A stretch of 64,000 nt of DNA from Erigeron canadensis (lineage: Eukaryota > Streptophyta > Magnoliopsida > Asterales > Asteraceae), in NCBI RefSeq assembly GCF_010389155.1, contig NC_057765.1, positions 28,336,980-28,400,979 on the forward strand, in the 5' to 3' direction. The notes below the pieces were generated by a model. It had not been told where the DNA came from, ran no database searches, and was given only the letters and a program-made list of their open reading frames with translations. Position 1 is the first letter of the stretch, and every line of letters begins with the position of its first letter. Of this stretch, positions 1 through 14,017 are shown one piece after another. The position numbers and the translations under genes were made by a program.

Positions 1-674
1 AGGAATTTACAAGCTAGGGTTTTGGTGATTTTGGGTGGTGGCTGAAAATCAAGAGGAAAAAGGGGAGAAAAAGGAATTGTAGCCTATAGTCTTGATTTAG
101 CTCTTTGAATCTTGAGGTATTGAATTCCCTTAATTTAGTTTTATCTTCCTTTTGAAATTAGGGTTCATGAATGAACCAAATTGGGGGATTTTGCTAGAAA
201 ATGAAGTATGGTTCATTTTCTCCAATTCCTTAGTTAACCTAGTTGTCATTGAGTTATAAGATGTGTTTGATTATAAAATTGATAAGTTCATGTGATGAAT
301 TGAGTTTCTAAGAAAAGATGAATATTACTAGTTATTGTTGTGTGAATGAAAATAGTAGGTTGAACTACCTAATGTTATAGTTAAAGATGAAAGTAACTCA
401 ATGACAAATGGGTTGGGTTTTGGGTTTAGAAAAGGCTAGTGATTGTGAATGGCTAGGTTGAACTAGTCAAGTTGTGAATGTAAGCTTATGCATTTTTTCG
501 ATACGATTTTAGGTTGAAGCTTGCTTGTGCTTGTTGTTAGCGTTATTCTCTTTGTTGCGAAGGAGGTGAGTATTCTTGCATACCTTTATGTATACGTTGG
601 GCCAATTACCATGAGATGTGAATGTTCCAAGCATGGTAATTGGTTCGGCGTTAAGCCCATGGGGGGCATTGTTT

Positions 675-764
675 ATGAGGCCTAAGAACCTCTGGGGCCT
701 AAGAATCCCGATAGTTGATGTGATATGAGGCCTAAGAACCTCCGGGGCCTAAGAATCCCGATAG
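675..764 (+). repeat. Two-copy tandem repeat, 50-bp period
   Basis: A 40-nt block beginning ATGAGGCCTAAGAACCTC and ending AATCCCGATAG occurs at 675-714 and again at 725-764, differing by one base (CTCTGG against CTCCGG). Each block itself contains GGCCTAAGAA twice. It lies inside the LTR-like sequence. Confidence 0.85.
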
Positions 765-1414
765 ATATGATTTGTTATGATCGTTTAGCTTATATGGATC
801 CATATATGTATTGTTTGTGTGCAAGGTGAATATGTAAATGTGACATGACGATGCCATAGGTTACATGTGAAAGCCCTTGTACTATGCCCTCCTTCGTATT
901 CGTAAATGTATGCAAGTATATTCACTAAGCCTTTGCTTATATTTTAGATGTTTACCCTCTTATATAGGTAGTTCCGGAGGAAGGAACTAGTGAGTGTTGT
1001 TTAAAGATAGTTGATTTAGAGTTTGAAGCGATCTTTGGACGTCCTGAAGGTAATTAGGTCATTCCCGGCGAATGACGATGATTTGGTTAGAAACCTAGTT
1101 GTCCCTCTTGACATTGGCTCATGGTACATTTTGGTTGTTATTGGCCATATTTTGATATGTTTTGTAAATGGTCATGTTCATGTCTTTTGTAGTTGATAAG
1201 GATAGTTGGTTTGGTTGTAGCATGTCAAATGGGTAATCGACCCATATGGTTACGTGGTCGATCATGGATCAAACTAATTTGGCAAATATGAATGTTTTCG
1301 GGTTAACTCTCTTACTTTCAATTCTGGAATGTAATTTCTTATAATTTTGGTTGTGGTTCAAAGGTTTTGGTTAAGTCTTAAAGTGGGCAAAGTTTGATGT
1401 TGTTGGGTTGTGGG

Positions 1415-1610
1415 CCACTGCGGCGCAGTGGGAGCGTGCCGAGCCCACTGCGGCGCAGTGGAATCCCACTGCCAAAATTTCTTTTCTTCCCACTGCGGCG
1501 CAGTGGGAGTGTGCCAAGCCCACTGCGACGCAGGGGGGTTCTTCCAGTTTTGGCCTGAGAATTTCCACTGCGGCGCAGTGGGAGTACTCGACCTCACTGC
1601 GGCGCAGTGG
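1415..1610 (+). repeat. Array of a 17-nt near-palindrome
   Basis: The 17-mer CCACTGCGGCGCAGTGG occurs at 1415-1431, 1445-1461, 1490-1506 and 1565-1581, with variants at 1520-1536 and 1594-1610 and a truncated copy at about 1465. Each copy can fold on itself (CCACTGCG opposite CGCAGTGG). The copies are GC-rich in AT-rich surroundings. The open frames through the array on both strands are products of the repeat and not genes. Confidence 0.9.
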
Positions 1611-1672
1611 GGCATATATATATATAAAAAAAAAACTTTTGTGTTTTCGAGTTATCGAGTCGTGTCGTTACA

Positions 1673-2862
1673 GTCGTCTACAATGGTTATCCTCCAACCA
1701 TCATCAGTCAAACGACCGATTAATCTAAAGGGGCACTGACATTTAAGTGTCTTTTTAACGAGCCCGCCTATCCTATCATCCATTTTCCCAGAAAGATTAC
1801 AGACTATCGTCACTTTATTTTTTACACCAACTAAGTTGGAATTTGTTCGTCGTTTGATTAACACATAACCAAGCTGCAATCCTGTACTTTTGGCCCAGTT
1901 GACCAATTCTTCGTGTGAATCGAACACCTAAATTAGTTTTTTTTTTTAAATTATCATTAATTTGTATAACTTATAAATATCTAACATTTTAAATATGCAA
2001 TAAATATAACAACGAAACACAAATTAAATAGTACTAAAATATAAATATTTTAATGATATTTGCCTAAATTAGTTTTTTTTTTTTTAAATTATCATTAATT
2101 TGTATACTTATAAATATCTAACATTTTAAAATTGCAATAAATTTAAGAACGAAACACAAATTAAATAGTACTAAAATATAAATATTTTAATGATATTTGC
2201 ATAAATTAGTTTTTTTAAAAAAAATTATCATTAATTTGTATACTAATAAATATCTAACATTTTAAAATTGCAATATCTAACATTTTAAAATTGCAATAAA
2301 TTTAACAACGAAACACAAATTAAATAGTACTAAAATATAAATATTTTAATGCTATTTGCCTAAATTAGTTTTTTTTAAAAAATTATCATTAATTTGTATA
2401 CTAATAAATATCTAACATTTTAAATATGCAATATCTAACATTTTAAAATTGCAATAAATTTAAGAACGAAACACAAATTAAATAGTACTAAAATATAAAT
2501 ATTTTAATGATATTTGCCTAAATTAGTTTTTTTTTTAAAAAGGCGTCTGGTAACCCGACCACCTTTTTGGTATCCCAAATTATCATTAATTTGTATACTA
2601 ATAAATATCTAACATTTTAAATATGCAATAAATTTAACAACAAAACACAAATTAAATACTACTAAAATATAAACTAATAATGATATTTGCCTAAATTAGT
2701 TTTTTTTAAAGTTAACAAGGATACCTGATCGGTGTGGAAAACCCTAGCGTCGTAGTCAAAATGAGGGGCCGCCTCTGGTATCTCAAATTCTTCATCAGGT
2801 TCTTCTAAGTGAAGCTCAAAACCTTCCGCACCCATTTCGCCCCATATACTTTCAAAATCCAT
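1673..2862 (-). pseudogene. MULE transposase N-terminal fragment
   Basis: Two minus-strand exons are visible: 2862-2725 (start MDFESIWGEMG, acidic) and 1927-1673 (FDSHEELVNWAKSTGLQLGY, then a CPFRLIGR motif), joined in phase across a 797-bp intron with a GT donor at 2724 and AG acceptor at 1929-1928. The second exon matches the N-terminal zinc-binding region of the MULE at 50 kb (FDSFEELTEW, CPFTLIGR). It stops after the WRITIVDD segment, before the expected HNH residues, where the LTR-like sequence begins. The catalytic domain is absent. A TATA-like stretch on the minus strand near 3105-3118 may be its old promoter. Confidence 0.75.
1927..2700. repeat. AT-rich minisatellite filling the MULE intron
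   Basis: Units begin with CCTAAATTAGTTTTTT at 1927, 2063, 2200 (variant CATAAATTAG), 2359, 2517 and 2690, giving periods of 136, 137, 159, 158 and 173 bp. The two units of about 158 bp gained an internal duplication of ATCTAACATTTTAAAATTGCA. The last unit carries about 38 extra bases containing GTAACCCGACCACC. Each unit starts with the reverse complement of the intron acceptor region, so the array duplicated the splice-acceptor end of the intron. Confidence 0.9.
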
Positions 2863-2973
2863 CTGAAATAATGATAAACTATAATAATAATACTAAAGAT
2901 CTATAATTTATAGTATATTGAAAATCTAATGTATATTTATATATCTATATCTATATATATAAATGAAAACAAT

Positions 2974-3004
<31 letters not shown>

Positions 3005-3121
3005 TGAAAACTATAACTATAATAATTATGAGAAAATAGAAAGAACTGAAAAGTGGGAAATAGAAAGAACTGAAAACTATTGTGAGAAAATGACGCTACG
3101 AGTTTCCATATATAGAATCGC

Positions 3122-3199
3122 CCGTACACTGTGGACTTGATGGTCCACAGTGTACGGTTACGTACAATGACTTTTTGCAGCGACCCTCGCTGCAAAAAG
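3122..3199. other. Two adjacent perfect hairpins at the MULE end
   Basis: Hairpin 1 has 15-nt arms CCGTACACTGTGGAC (3122-3136) and their complement at 3143-3157 with a 6-nt loop. Hairpin 2 has 13-nt arms CTTTTTGCAGCGA (3171-3183) and complement 3187-3199 with loop CCC. They are followed by CTGGTCGGGTCACCAGGCGC (3221-3240), whose complement resembles a motif beside the MULE at 48.4 kb. They probably lie in the subterminal region of the element. Confidence 0.8.
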
Positions 3200-3309
3200 T
3201 GTGGTCATTTTACTAAAAAACTGGTCGGGTCACCAGGCGCCTTTTTCTATTTGAATATTGCAATTTGTTTGATTATGTGAAACGTTTAGGATATTTAAAG
3301 ATTGTTTAT

Positions 3310-3678
3310 GTGGGGTGGGTTATTTTAGGACCACCTCCTTATTTTAGACCACTTAGACCATTTTAGGATATGTAGTTTTTGTAACTTACACACCACCATC
3401 ATCATCTACTATGATATACAAGACTTTTTTGTAAAAGCGCTAAGACTTTCGAGTGACGGGCCCACTGAAAAATCATGTGTAAGTTACTTACACATGTGTA
3501 AGTTAACTTACACATGATTTTTCGGCGGGCCCGTCGCCGAAAAATCATGGTGGTGGTTGGAGATGATCATGGTAGTGGTCGGAGATGATCATGGTGGTGT
3601 GTAAGTTACAAAAACTACATGTCCTAAAATGGTCCAAGTGGTCTAAATTAAGAAGGTGGTCCTAAAATAACTTGCACC
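3310..3678. mobile_element. Fold-back MITE with 8-bp target duplication
   Basis: The terminal inverted repeats are long (about 80 nt, from GGGTTATTTTAGGACCACC on the left to the complementary GGTGGTCCTAAAATAACTTG on the right). TTGTTTAT lies directly outside both ends (3302-3309 and 3679-3686). The centre is a second inverted repeat (3456-3532) built from GTGTAAGTTA and GGGCCCG blocks, so nearly the whole element can fold. No coding capacity. An 8-bp duplication fits hAT, or Mutator with one base lost. Confidence 0.85.
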
Positions 3679-3686
3679 TTGTTTAT

Positions 3687-4337
3687 ATTTATATATATGA
3701 TCGGATAAAATTAAGGATTTGTAAAGATTTTTTTACAATAACATGTTATTACTTATTAGATATCATTTAGCATATCACAAACTCTAACCGCCTGACAATT
3801 AGTTTAACTCGATAAATAGTCATCCCATCCTTTCCATGATAGCATTTAAGCTACTGAATGGATGATAAACATATGCTATTATATGACAAAATATAAGGAA
3901 AAAAATCATAAAATAATATGACGAACAATCGATGGGCCCAAACAGCAGCTAAAAACGTGTCCGGGAACCAACAATAGTCCTCGACTATTATTAAAGTGGA
4001 AACAAAACCATGTGGCAAAAAAAAAAAGAAAAAACCAAAACTATTTAGTTCACTTTTTGCATAGGAAGAACATAATATTCTCATATTCAAAAATGACTAT
4101 CAAATTGCATAAAAGGAGTCCACCAACTTTGGTCTGATCTTTGTTTTAGGTGACTATTTGCACTCACAAACGACTCCCCTTAATCACTTGCCATCTAGAA
4201 TTTTGTAATGACTATTTTGAGCCATTTCCTTATATATACCCTTCCTAATGAGTTTTTAATAAAACAGTTCACTGCTGTTTTAATTAATTAGGGATATTAA
4301 CCAAGTTATTTTTTGGCACTCAATTAGCCATTATTAA
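3687..4337. other. Intergenic, no feature seen
   Basis: AT-rich sequence with no convincing exon, repeat or RNA gene on either strand. Confidence 0.5.
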
Positions 4338-4696
4338 GACTGAGCGGAGTGGATGATTTTTCCACCGACTCTCGCCCTTTGTCACTGGGAGTCGCCCCCC
4401 ACGCCACCCCATTGCCCGACTTGTGTTTTGTCCGACCTCCATAGCTCGCCCCATTGTGCACAAAAGTCATCCAAAGTCGCCCCCACACCACCCCCTCTTG
4501 CCGACTTCTCCTAAATTCACCCATTTTCACCTTTTTTACATACAACACTTTCCTACCCCACATGCCACATGGTACAAGTCGCCCTACTCTTCAAAATCCA
4601 CCCATTTTCACCTTTTTTAAGGGGTAACTTTTCTTACACCACATGATACATGGCGCATGTCGCCCCTCTATTCCTTTCTTCTCACTCCTCTTAGTC
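4338..4696. mobile_element. PIF/Harbinger-type MITE, copy 1
   Basis: Ends are GACTGAGCGGAGTGG (4338-4352) and CACTCCTCTTAGTC (4683-4696), imperfect inverted repeats, flanked by TAA at 4335-4337 and 4697-4699. The interior (TCGCCCC blocks, CACCCATTTTCACCTTTTTTA) is shared with the element at 9750-10097, so both are one family. No ORF. Confidence 0.8.
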
Positions 4697-4699
4697 TAA

Positions 4700-5318
4700 G
4701 AGACTATAAAAAAAAGATTTTTGGAAAGGGCGAATTCCATAAAAAGTTAACAAACTTCAACTTAAATTTATTTAGCGTATATAACAAACAAATTTAATTA
4801 GGACAGGAAATATCATCGAAGTCAAATAGTTTCAATCTAAGAAAATGAACTAATATGACCGCGAACCTACTTCTGAAGGCACTCGATTAAAATGAAGAGT
4901 AATATAACAGCTGAATGTAGATATATATAATAATTTAAAAAAGGTTAAAAAATAATATCTTGTCGATCAATTATATAATCTCAACATGTCTCGAAAGTAG
5001 TTCCTGCAAAAGATTCAAGCTCTATTTTTCTAGAGCCGCGGGTAGAACAGTGTGATTGGTATATGCCACAATTCTGCAAAAGGTTCCAACTATAAGGTAT
5101 ATATAACTATGCGTAAGGAAACTAAATCAGGTACAAAAGCAATGAAAAAGCTTATCTTATTTATTTGATAAACACGTTAAGTAAGCTCAGTTGAGCAAGA
5201 ACTTCACCTTTGAGTGATTTCCCAAGCTTATTTTCAGCTCAAACCCGTATTACTCAAAGGAAGATAATGGAATTAAAGAAGAGGGGAATGGAATAAAGAA
5301 AATTGGAATGATTGCTCT
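4700..5318. other. Intergenic, no feature seen
   Basis: AT-rich, no supported gene or repeat. Confidence 0.5.
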
Positions 5319-6170
5319 GTTTGGTATAACTAAAGAATCGTTATTAGAAATAAAGAAGAGAAGCACTTCTCTTATTTGATTAGGTCATTAAGAAGAATGA
5401 AAATGACACTTTTTTAATGCTTACTGACCCTTTTTTTTAATAGAACAAGTTAGTTTTATTTTATGATAAGCGAAAACATGCTCCTAATCAAACCCACAAC
5501 ACAACTATATATGTTACTTACAAACCATAAAATATTGAATAATAAGCAAACTCATCACACGAAATATGGCTAACTCAAAAAGGACACCCAGGTAGCAAAA
5601 ATGACCACTTCAAAAAGTTACAAATATTCAATTCGAGCTGAGATCGATATATATATCCGAATAAACTAGAAGAAAATATTATAAAAGTTCAATAAAACAA
5701 TAAATAAACCTAATAAATTGTCTAATGTTCTAGCTATATTATATAAATAAATCAGGTAAAAGTATATAACTATTAAAAACTCAAACTCATGAAGATAATG
5801 TAAATATGTAGATCAGAGAGCAAGATTGTAGGATGCAGGATGGGGTTTTGGTGGTTGTATTGCTGGTTGTATAGGTGGTGAAGGCCGATGTTGTATGAGG
5901 CGGTAGTGAAGCTTGTTCGGGGTGGTGGTGGTGGTGGTGGTGGTGTTGGTGGCCGCTGGTGGTTCCGGTGTCTATGGCGAGATCTATAGAAGGTGATATT
6001 TATCGCCGTTATCAGAAACGGGTGATGGTTCCCGGAGGTGTAAAGTTCACAAGGAAGGTGATAATGATTTACATTTTTCCAGTCAAAGAATGAATTTGTT
6101 ATGATATTGTTGATTCCTCAGCATTCTTTAGTTTTTCTTTCATTCCCATTTGCATGTACCAAACATTTCC
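5319..6170. mobile_element. Possible hAT-like non-autonomous element
   Basis: The left end TGTTTGGTATAACTAAAGAAT resembles the complement of the right end (ATTCTTTAGTTTTTC through GTACCAAACA). The interior has a GGT trinucleotide run (about 5916-5952) and no coding frame. Target duplications were not found, so the boundaries are approximate. Confidence 0.35.
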
Positions 6171-6758
6171 TTATGCTTTTGGAAATCCAGATTTTTTCTT
6201 TTTCATCAAAACAAATAAGGTTGGGGATGGTTTGTTGATTCACAGTATGACATGTCTTACCAGAAGACCACATATAGATTGTTCTATTATGAATGTGTTG
6301 GCAAACAAAAAAGGTCTTGTTTCAGCGGTAGTATGGTTAAGCGATAGCATAGATTAAAAATTAATTCCTATGTTCCAAGGTCAAAAAAACAAATATGGAT
6401 CAAGTATGTGTCCATATCAATGAAGAAAAAAAATATCAGAGAGAATGTCTACCAAGTATGAACCATAATACAAGCTGTCCATACTCAGTTTCATCATTAT
6501 AAAGTGATACACATAAAACAGGCATAACAGGTCTAAACTCGATCAACACTACAATCATTTTGCATTCTGGGGATCTCAGCACAAACTATGTATTCTTAAC
6601 ATGCCTTTTGAATAAATCATTGCCACCCAAAATTTAGCATATCATAACAAGATGATTTGTGGCGCAACCAAAGACCAAAACAACCAACGATGTGTCCCAT
6701 AAATCGTAGTGAACATCACACCCGAAAACTTCCAATTCGTTTGGCACATTCAAGCTTC
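6171..6758. other. 3' flank of RPT4
   Basis: This stretch lies directly downstream of the minus-strand RPT4 stop codon and would hold its 3' UTR. No other gene or repeat is seen. Confidence 0.5.
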
Positions 6759-11236
<4,478 letters not shown>

Positions 11237-11871
11237 CGGAAAATAGTCTGTGTTGATCAGATATAGATACAGATGTATGTATATATGTGTGTGTATTCTT
11301 ACTTATTGTTCGAGACAAGTTTTGTTTCGATTAATTAAAAACCAAAATTATCTATACCGGCCCTTTTGAAAATTGAAACATTGGTGACTATAATTTTTAT
11401 TGGGCTAACATTTAAGGCCCAAATGTATGGTTTTGGTAGTGTGTATACTGTAGAGCCGTGTGAGAGGTCAATATGTGCTTTGTTTTTGTTAAAAGGGTGT
11501 GTCTGAATTTTAATTTTTTTTTTAAACGGTCGAATAGAACATGTTCTTTCCACTTATTAACACCTACGTCTTTGAAATTTCAAACTCATGGAGGGAAAAA
11601 ACTACCTATTAATCCGTTAAAAGACACACCGATTAATGGGACCATACATATTTCTGACCTCTAATAAATGCTACCTAAATGGTTTTTAGGTGACATATAT
11701 GGTCTGGTGTTCCTTGAATATCGATTTTTGACTGACTATTCAATAAATGTGATGTAAATTGTCGAATATTTTAAACATCTCATTTACGTCACATATAGAT
11801 GTGTATATGACATATAGGAGAGGTTTAGATAGCATTTATTGCAGATAAAAAAACTTATACATCGCCCTCTA
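11237..11871. other. RPT4 5' flank
   Basis: Contains the presumed RPT4 promoter (minus strand, just above 11236). AT-rich; no other gene seen. Confidence 0.5.
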
Positions 11872-13144
11872 GGGGGAGAGATGTAGTGCCAAAAAATTGG
11901 CTAATTGGCAAGTTTGACAAGTTATCGGAGAATCATATATCGCCACGTGTCGTTGCCAAAAACTAGCCAAAACATGCGGTAAAAGTAGCCAATTTGCCAA
12001 TTTCAAAACTAAATAACAATGTAACCGGAAATTAAACGTAATTGCCGAAAAACTAAAAAAAGTGACCGTTTTTTGTAAAAAATTAAACTTGGGCTCAGAA
12101 TTTGGGGGTCGGGATTTCGGAAGTCGGAGACGCCATGGCTGCTAACCCAAGGGTTTACCCCGCCAAGATACACCACGGATCATCCGAGTCCCATTTTTAC
12201 GAACATTTGTTTCATCATCGCCCTTTTTTTCCGGCAACTTAAAAAATTGTTCAACGATATCATCATCGGCTACGAACTACTTTTTCCGGCTACCTATTGC
12301 TTTAATGGAACAAAAGTCGGCAACGCCGCCAAGGAAAAATCCGGCATCGCTACCGTAAAACACTACCAAGGAAAAATCCGGCAATGTAAATATATATATA
12401 TATATACACACACACACATAAATATACATATATAAGCAGGAAGTCTAACCAGAAACCCAAAAAGAGCACGCCGGAAAACATCCCACAGTAGCAGAGCAGC
12501 AGTTAACCAAGAACCCAGAAAGGGATCGCCGGAAAACCACAAGCCGCCATAGCAACAGCAGCAGCAGAAAAGGCTCACCGGAAAACCCAAAAAGGGCTCG
12601 CCGGAGAACCGATGCAACATGCAAGATCACAGGAAGAAGCAACAGGAACCAAATCGGAAAACCGGAAACCCCAAAAAGGGATCGCCGGGAAACCAAAGGA
12701 ACAAGTAATAACATAGCCAACTACACCTCTGTCAAAGCCAAACAAAGATTTGGCCGTAAAAGTGAACGTTTTTGGCCGGTGACGACCGGAAACCCCAAAA
12801 AGGGGTTTCAGATCTCACCGGAGAGGTGATATATCACGTTAGGAGCATCGGCAAGTTTTATCGGCACGTATTCCGGCAATAGAAGCCAAGAAAAACGTAG
12901 ATCGGGCCTCAAAATCGAAAACCCCCCAAAAAAATTTTAGGTTTTCGGCGAGCACAATAACCCAAAAAAAAACGGTCACAAAGTAGACGCTCCCAACGTT
13001 CACAAGGATCAGCCAAAACTAGCCGATATATATAGCCAATACTAACCGATTAAACTTGCCGATGGAGATGCTATAGTGTAGCCGATTAGCCAATGCTTGC
13101 CAATAGTTTTTGCCGATAAAACTAGCCGACTACACTTCTCCCCC
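11872..13144. mobile_element. Unclassified 1.27-kb non-autonomous DNA element
   Basis: The ends GGGGGAGAGATGTAGTG (11872-11888) and, on the other strand, GGGGGAGAAGTGTAGTC (from 13144) are a 17-nt inverted repeat with 14 matches. Both subterminal zones are crowded with GCCAA, GCCGAT and AACTAGCC motifs. The flanking trinucleotides are CTA and TTA, a near match to a PIF/Harbinger duplication but not proof. The centre holds a degenerate CCGGAAAACC repeat. No transposase frame. Confidence 0.55.
12449..12810. repeat. Degenerate CCGGAAAACCCCAAAAAGGG repeat
   Basis: At least five imperfect copies of a block reading roughly CCGGAAACCCCAAAAAGGG followed by TCGCCGG, at irregular spacing of 60-130 bp. 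They lie in the middle of the unclassified element. Open frames over this block in both directions arise from the repeat. Confidence 0.7.
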
Positions 13145-14017
13145 TTATAAAATCCATAAAGTACGGGACTATAAGTAGACATATAGAGCGTTTGCAAAAT
13201 ATGAGTGTGTATATACTATTAGTATGTAGCCTCACCTTTCTACTTAAAAATAGACAATTAAAAGTTTTAGGAGGTATTTGTTTTTAAAGATAAAATATAT
13301 GAAGTTGATGTCTTATTGGTAACATTTTTAATCTTGATGTAATACACTTATATCCAAGGTTCACTTTACATATTTGTGAGAATGAAATATTAGGGGATAA
13401 TTTTAGTCAAATCTAAGTTGACAAAACGCATCAATTAACACCATCATCCCCGTTGTTGTGTGTCATATTTACAGTGTTATTAAATCTCGAATTTTTTGTG
13501 AACTCTCTAAATCAAGATGTATATAGCATAATAGCAATTTTGTAAAGATAATATAATGGTCATATGTCCTAGGTTATTCAATAGGGATAGAATAGACATC
13601 TTGCATCTTAAAAGTTAAGAGTTTTGAGAAATATTGTAAAATCCTAGGTTATAAGTATATTGATTAAAACATATATATATATTGAAAAGACGAGAATGAC
13701 ATTTGTTTAATACATTACCTACTAATTATTAATTACCACTTTTTAACATCAATGATACTCGTATACTATCATATCAAATATGATGATATATACGAGTGCC
13801 TATACATGTATATATCCATTCTAATCCATATGTATATATTTATATATCCAAATCCGTATAGACTATATACTGTTGAAATGATGATTGACATACATGCATG
13901 CAAAAAGGGGAGGAAACACAAAATAACAACATGATCCTTCCCTTTGTCTCACCACCCATTCCTTCCCTTTGGAGGCAAATGGGATAGAGATACATCTACC
14001 TATTTTCCTCCATATCC
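13145..14017 (+). promoter_or_regulatory. Upstream region of the receptor kinase
   Basis: AT-rich upstream region with a short CT-rich leader (13930-14010) immediately before the start codon. No TATA box can be singled out with confidence, and no other gene is visible. Confidence 0.35.

Larger units (their letters stand above)
1..1672. mobile_element. LTR-like sequence, truncated by the window edge
   Basis: No gene is visible here. The stretch has the look of a long plant Ty3-type LTR: low coding content, a 40-nt block repeated at 675 and 725, GC-rich palindromes at 1415-1610, and an A/T-rich TATA-like run at 1613-1630. It ends near 1672 (TGTCGTTACA), exactly where the MULE reading frame of the next feature breaks off, which suggests insertion into that MULE. 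The other end, and therefore any target duplication, lies outside the window. Classification is inference. Confidence 0.4.

Noticed and set aside
1358..1739. Four overlapping frames on both strands over the CCACTGCG palindromes
   Set aside because: The peptides repeat the translated palindrome (AAQW, HCGAV), so they are products of the repeat and not genes.
12363..12720. Overlapping hydrophobic frames on the minus strand
   Set aside because: They follow the CCGGAAAACCC repeat and (CA/TA) microsatellite; composition is repeat-driven.
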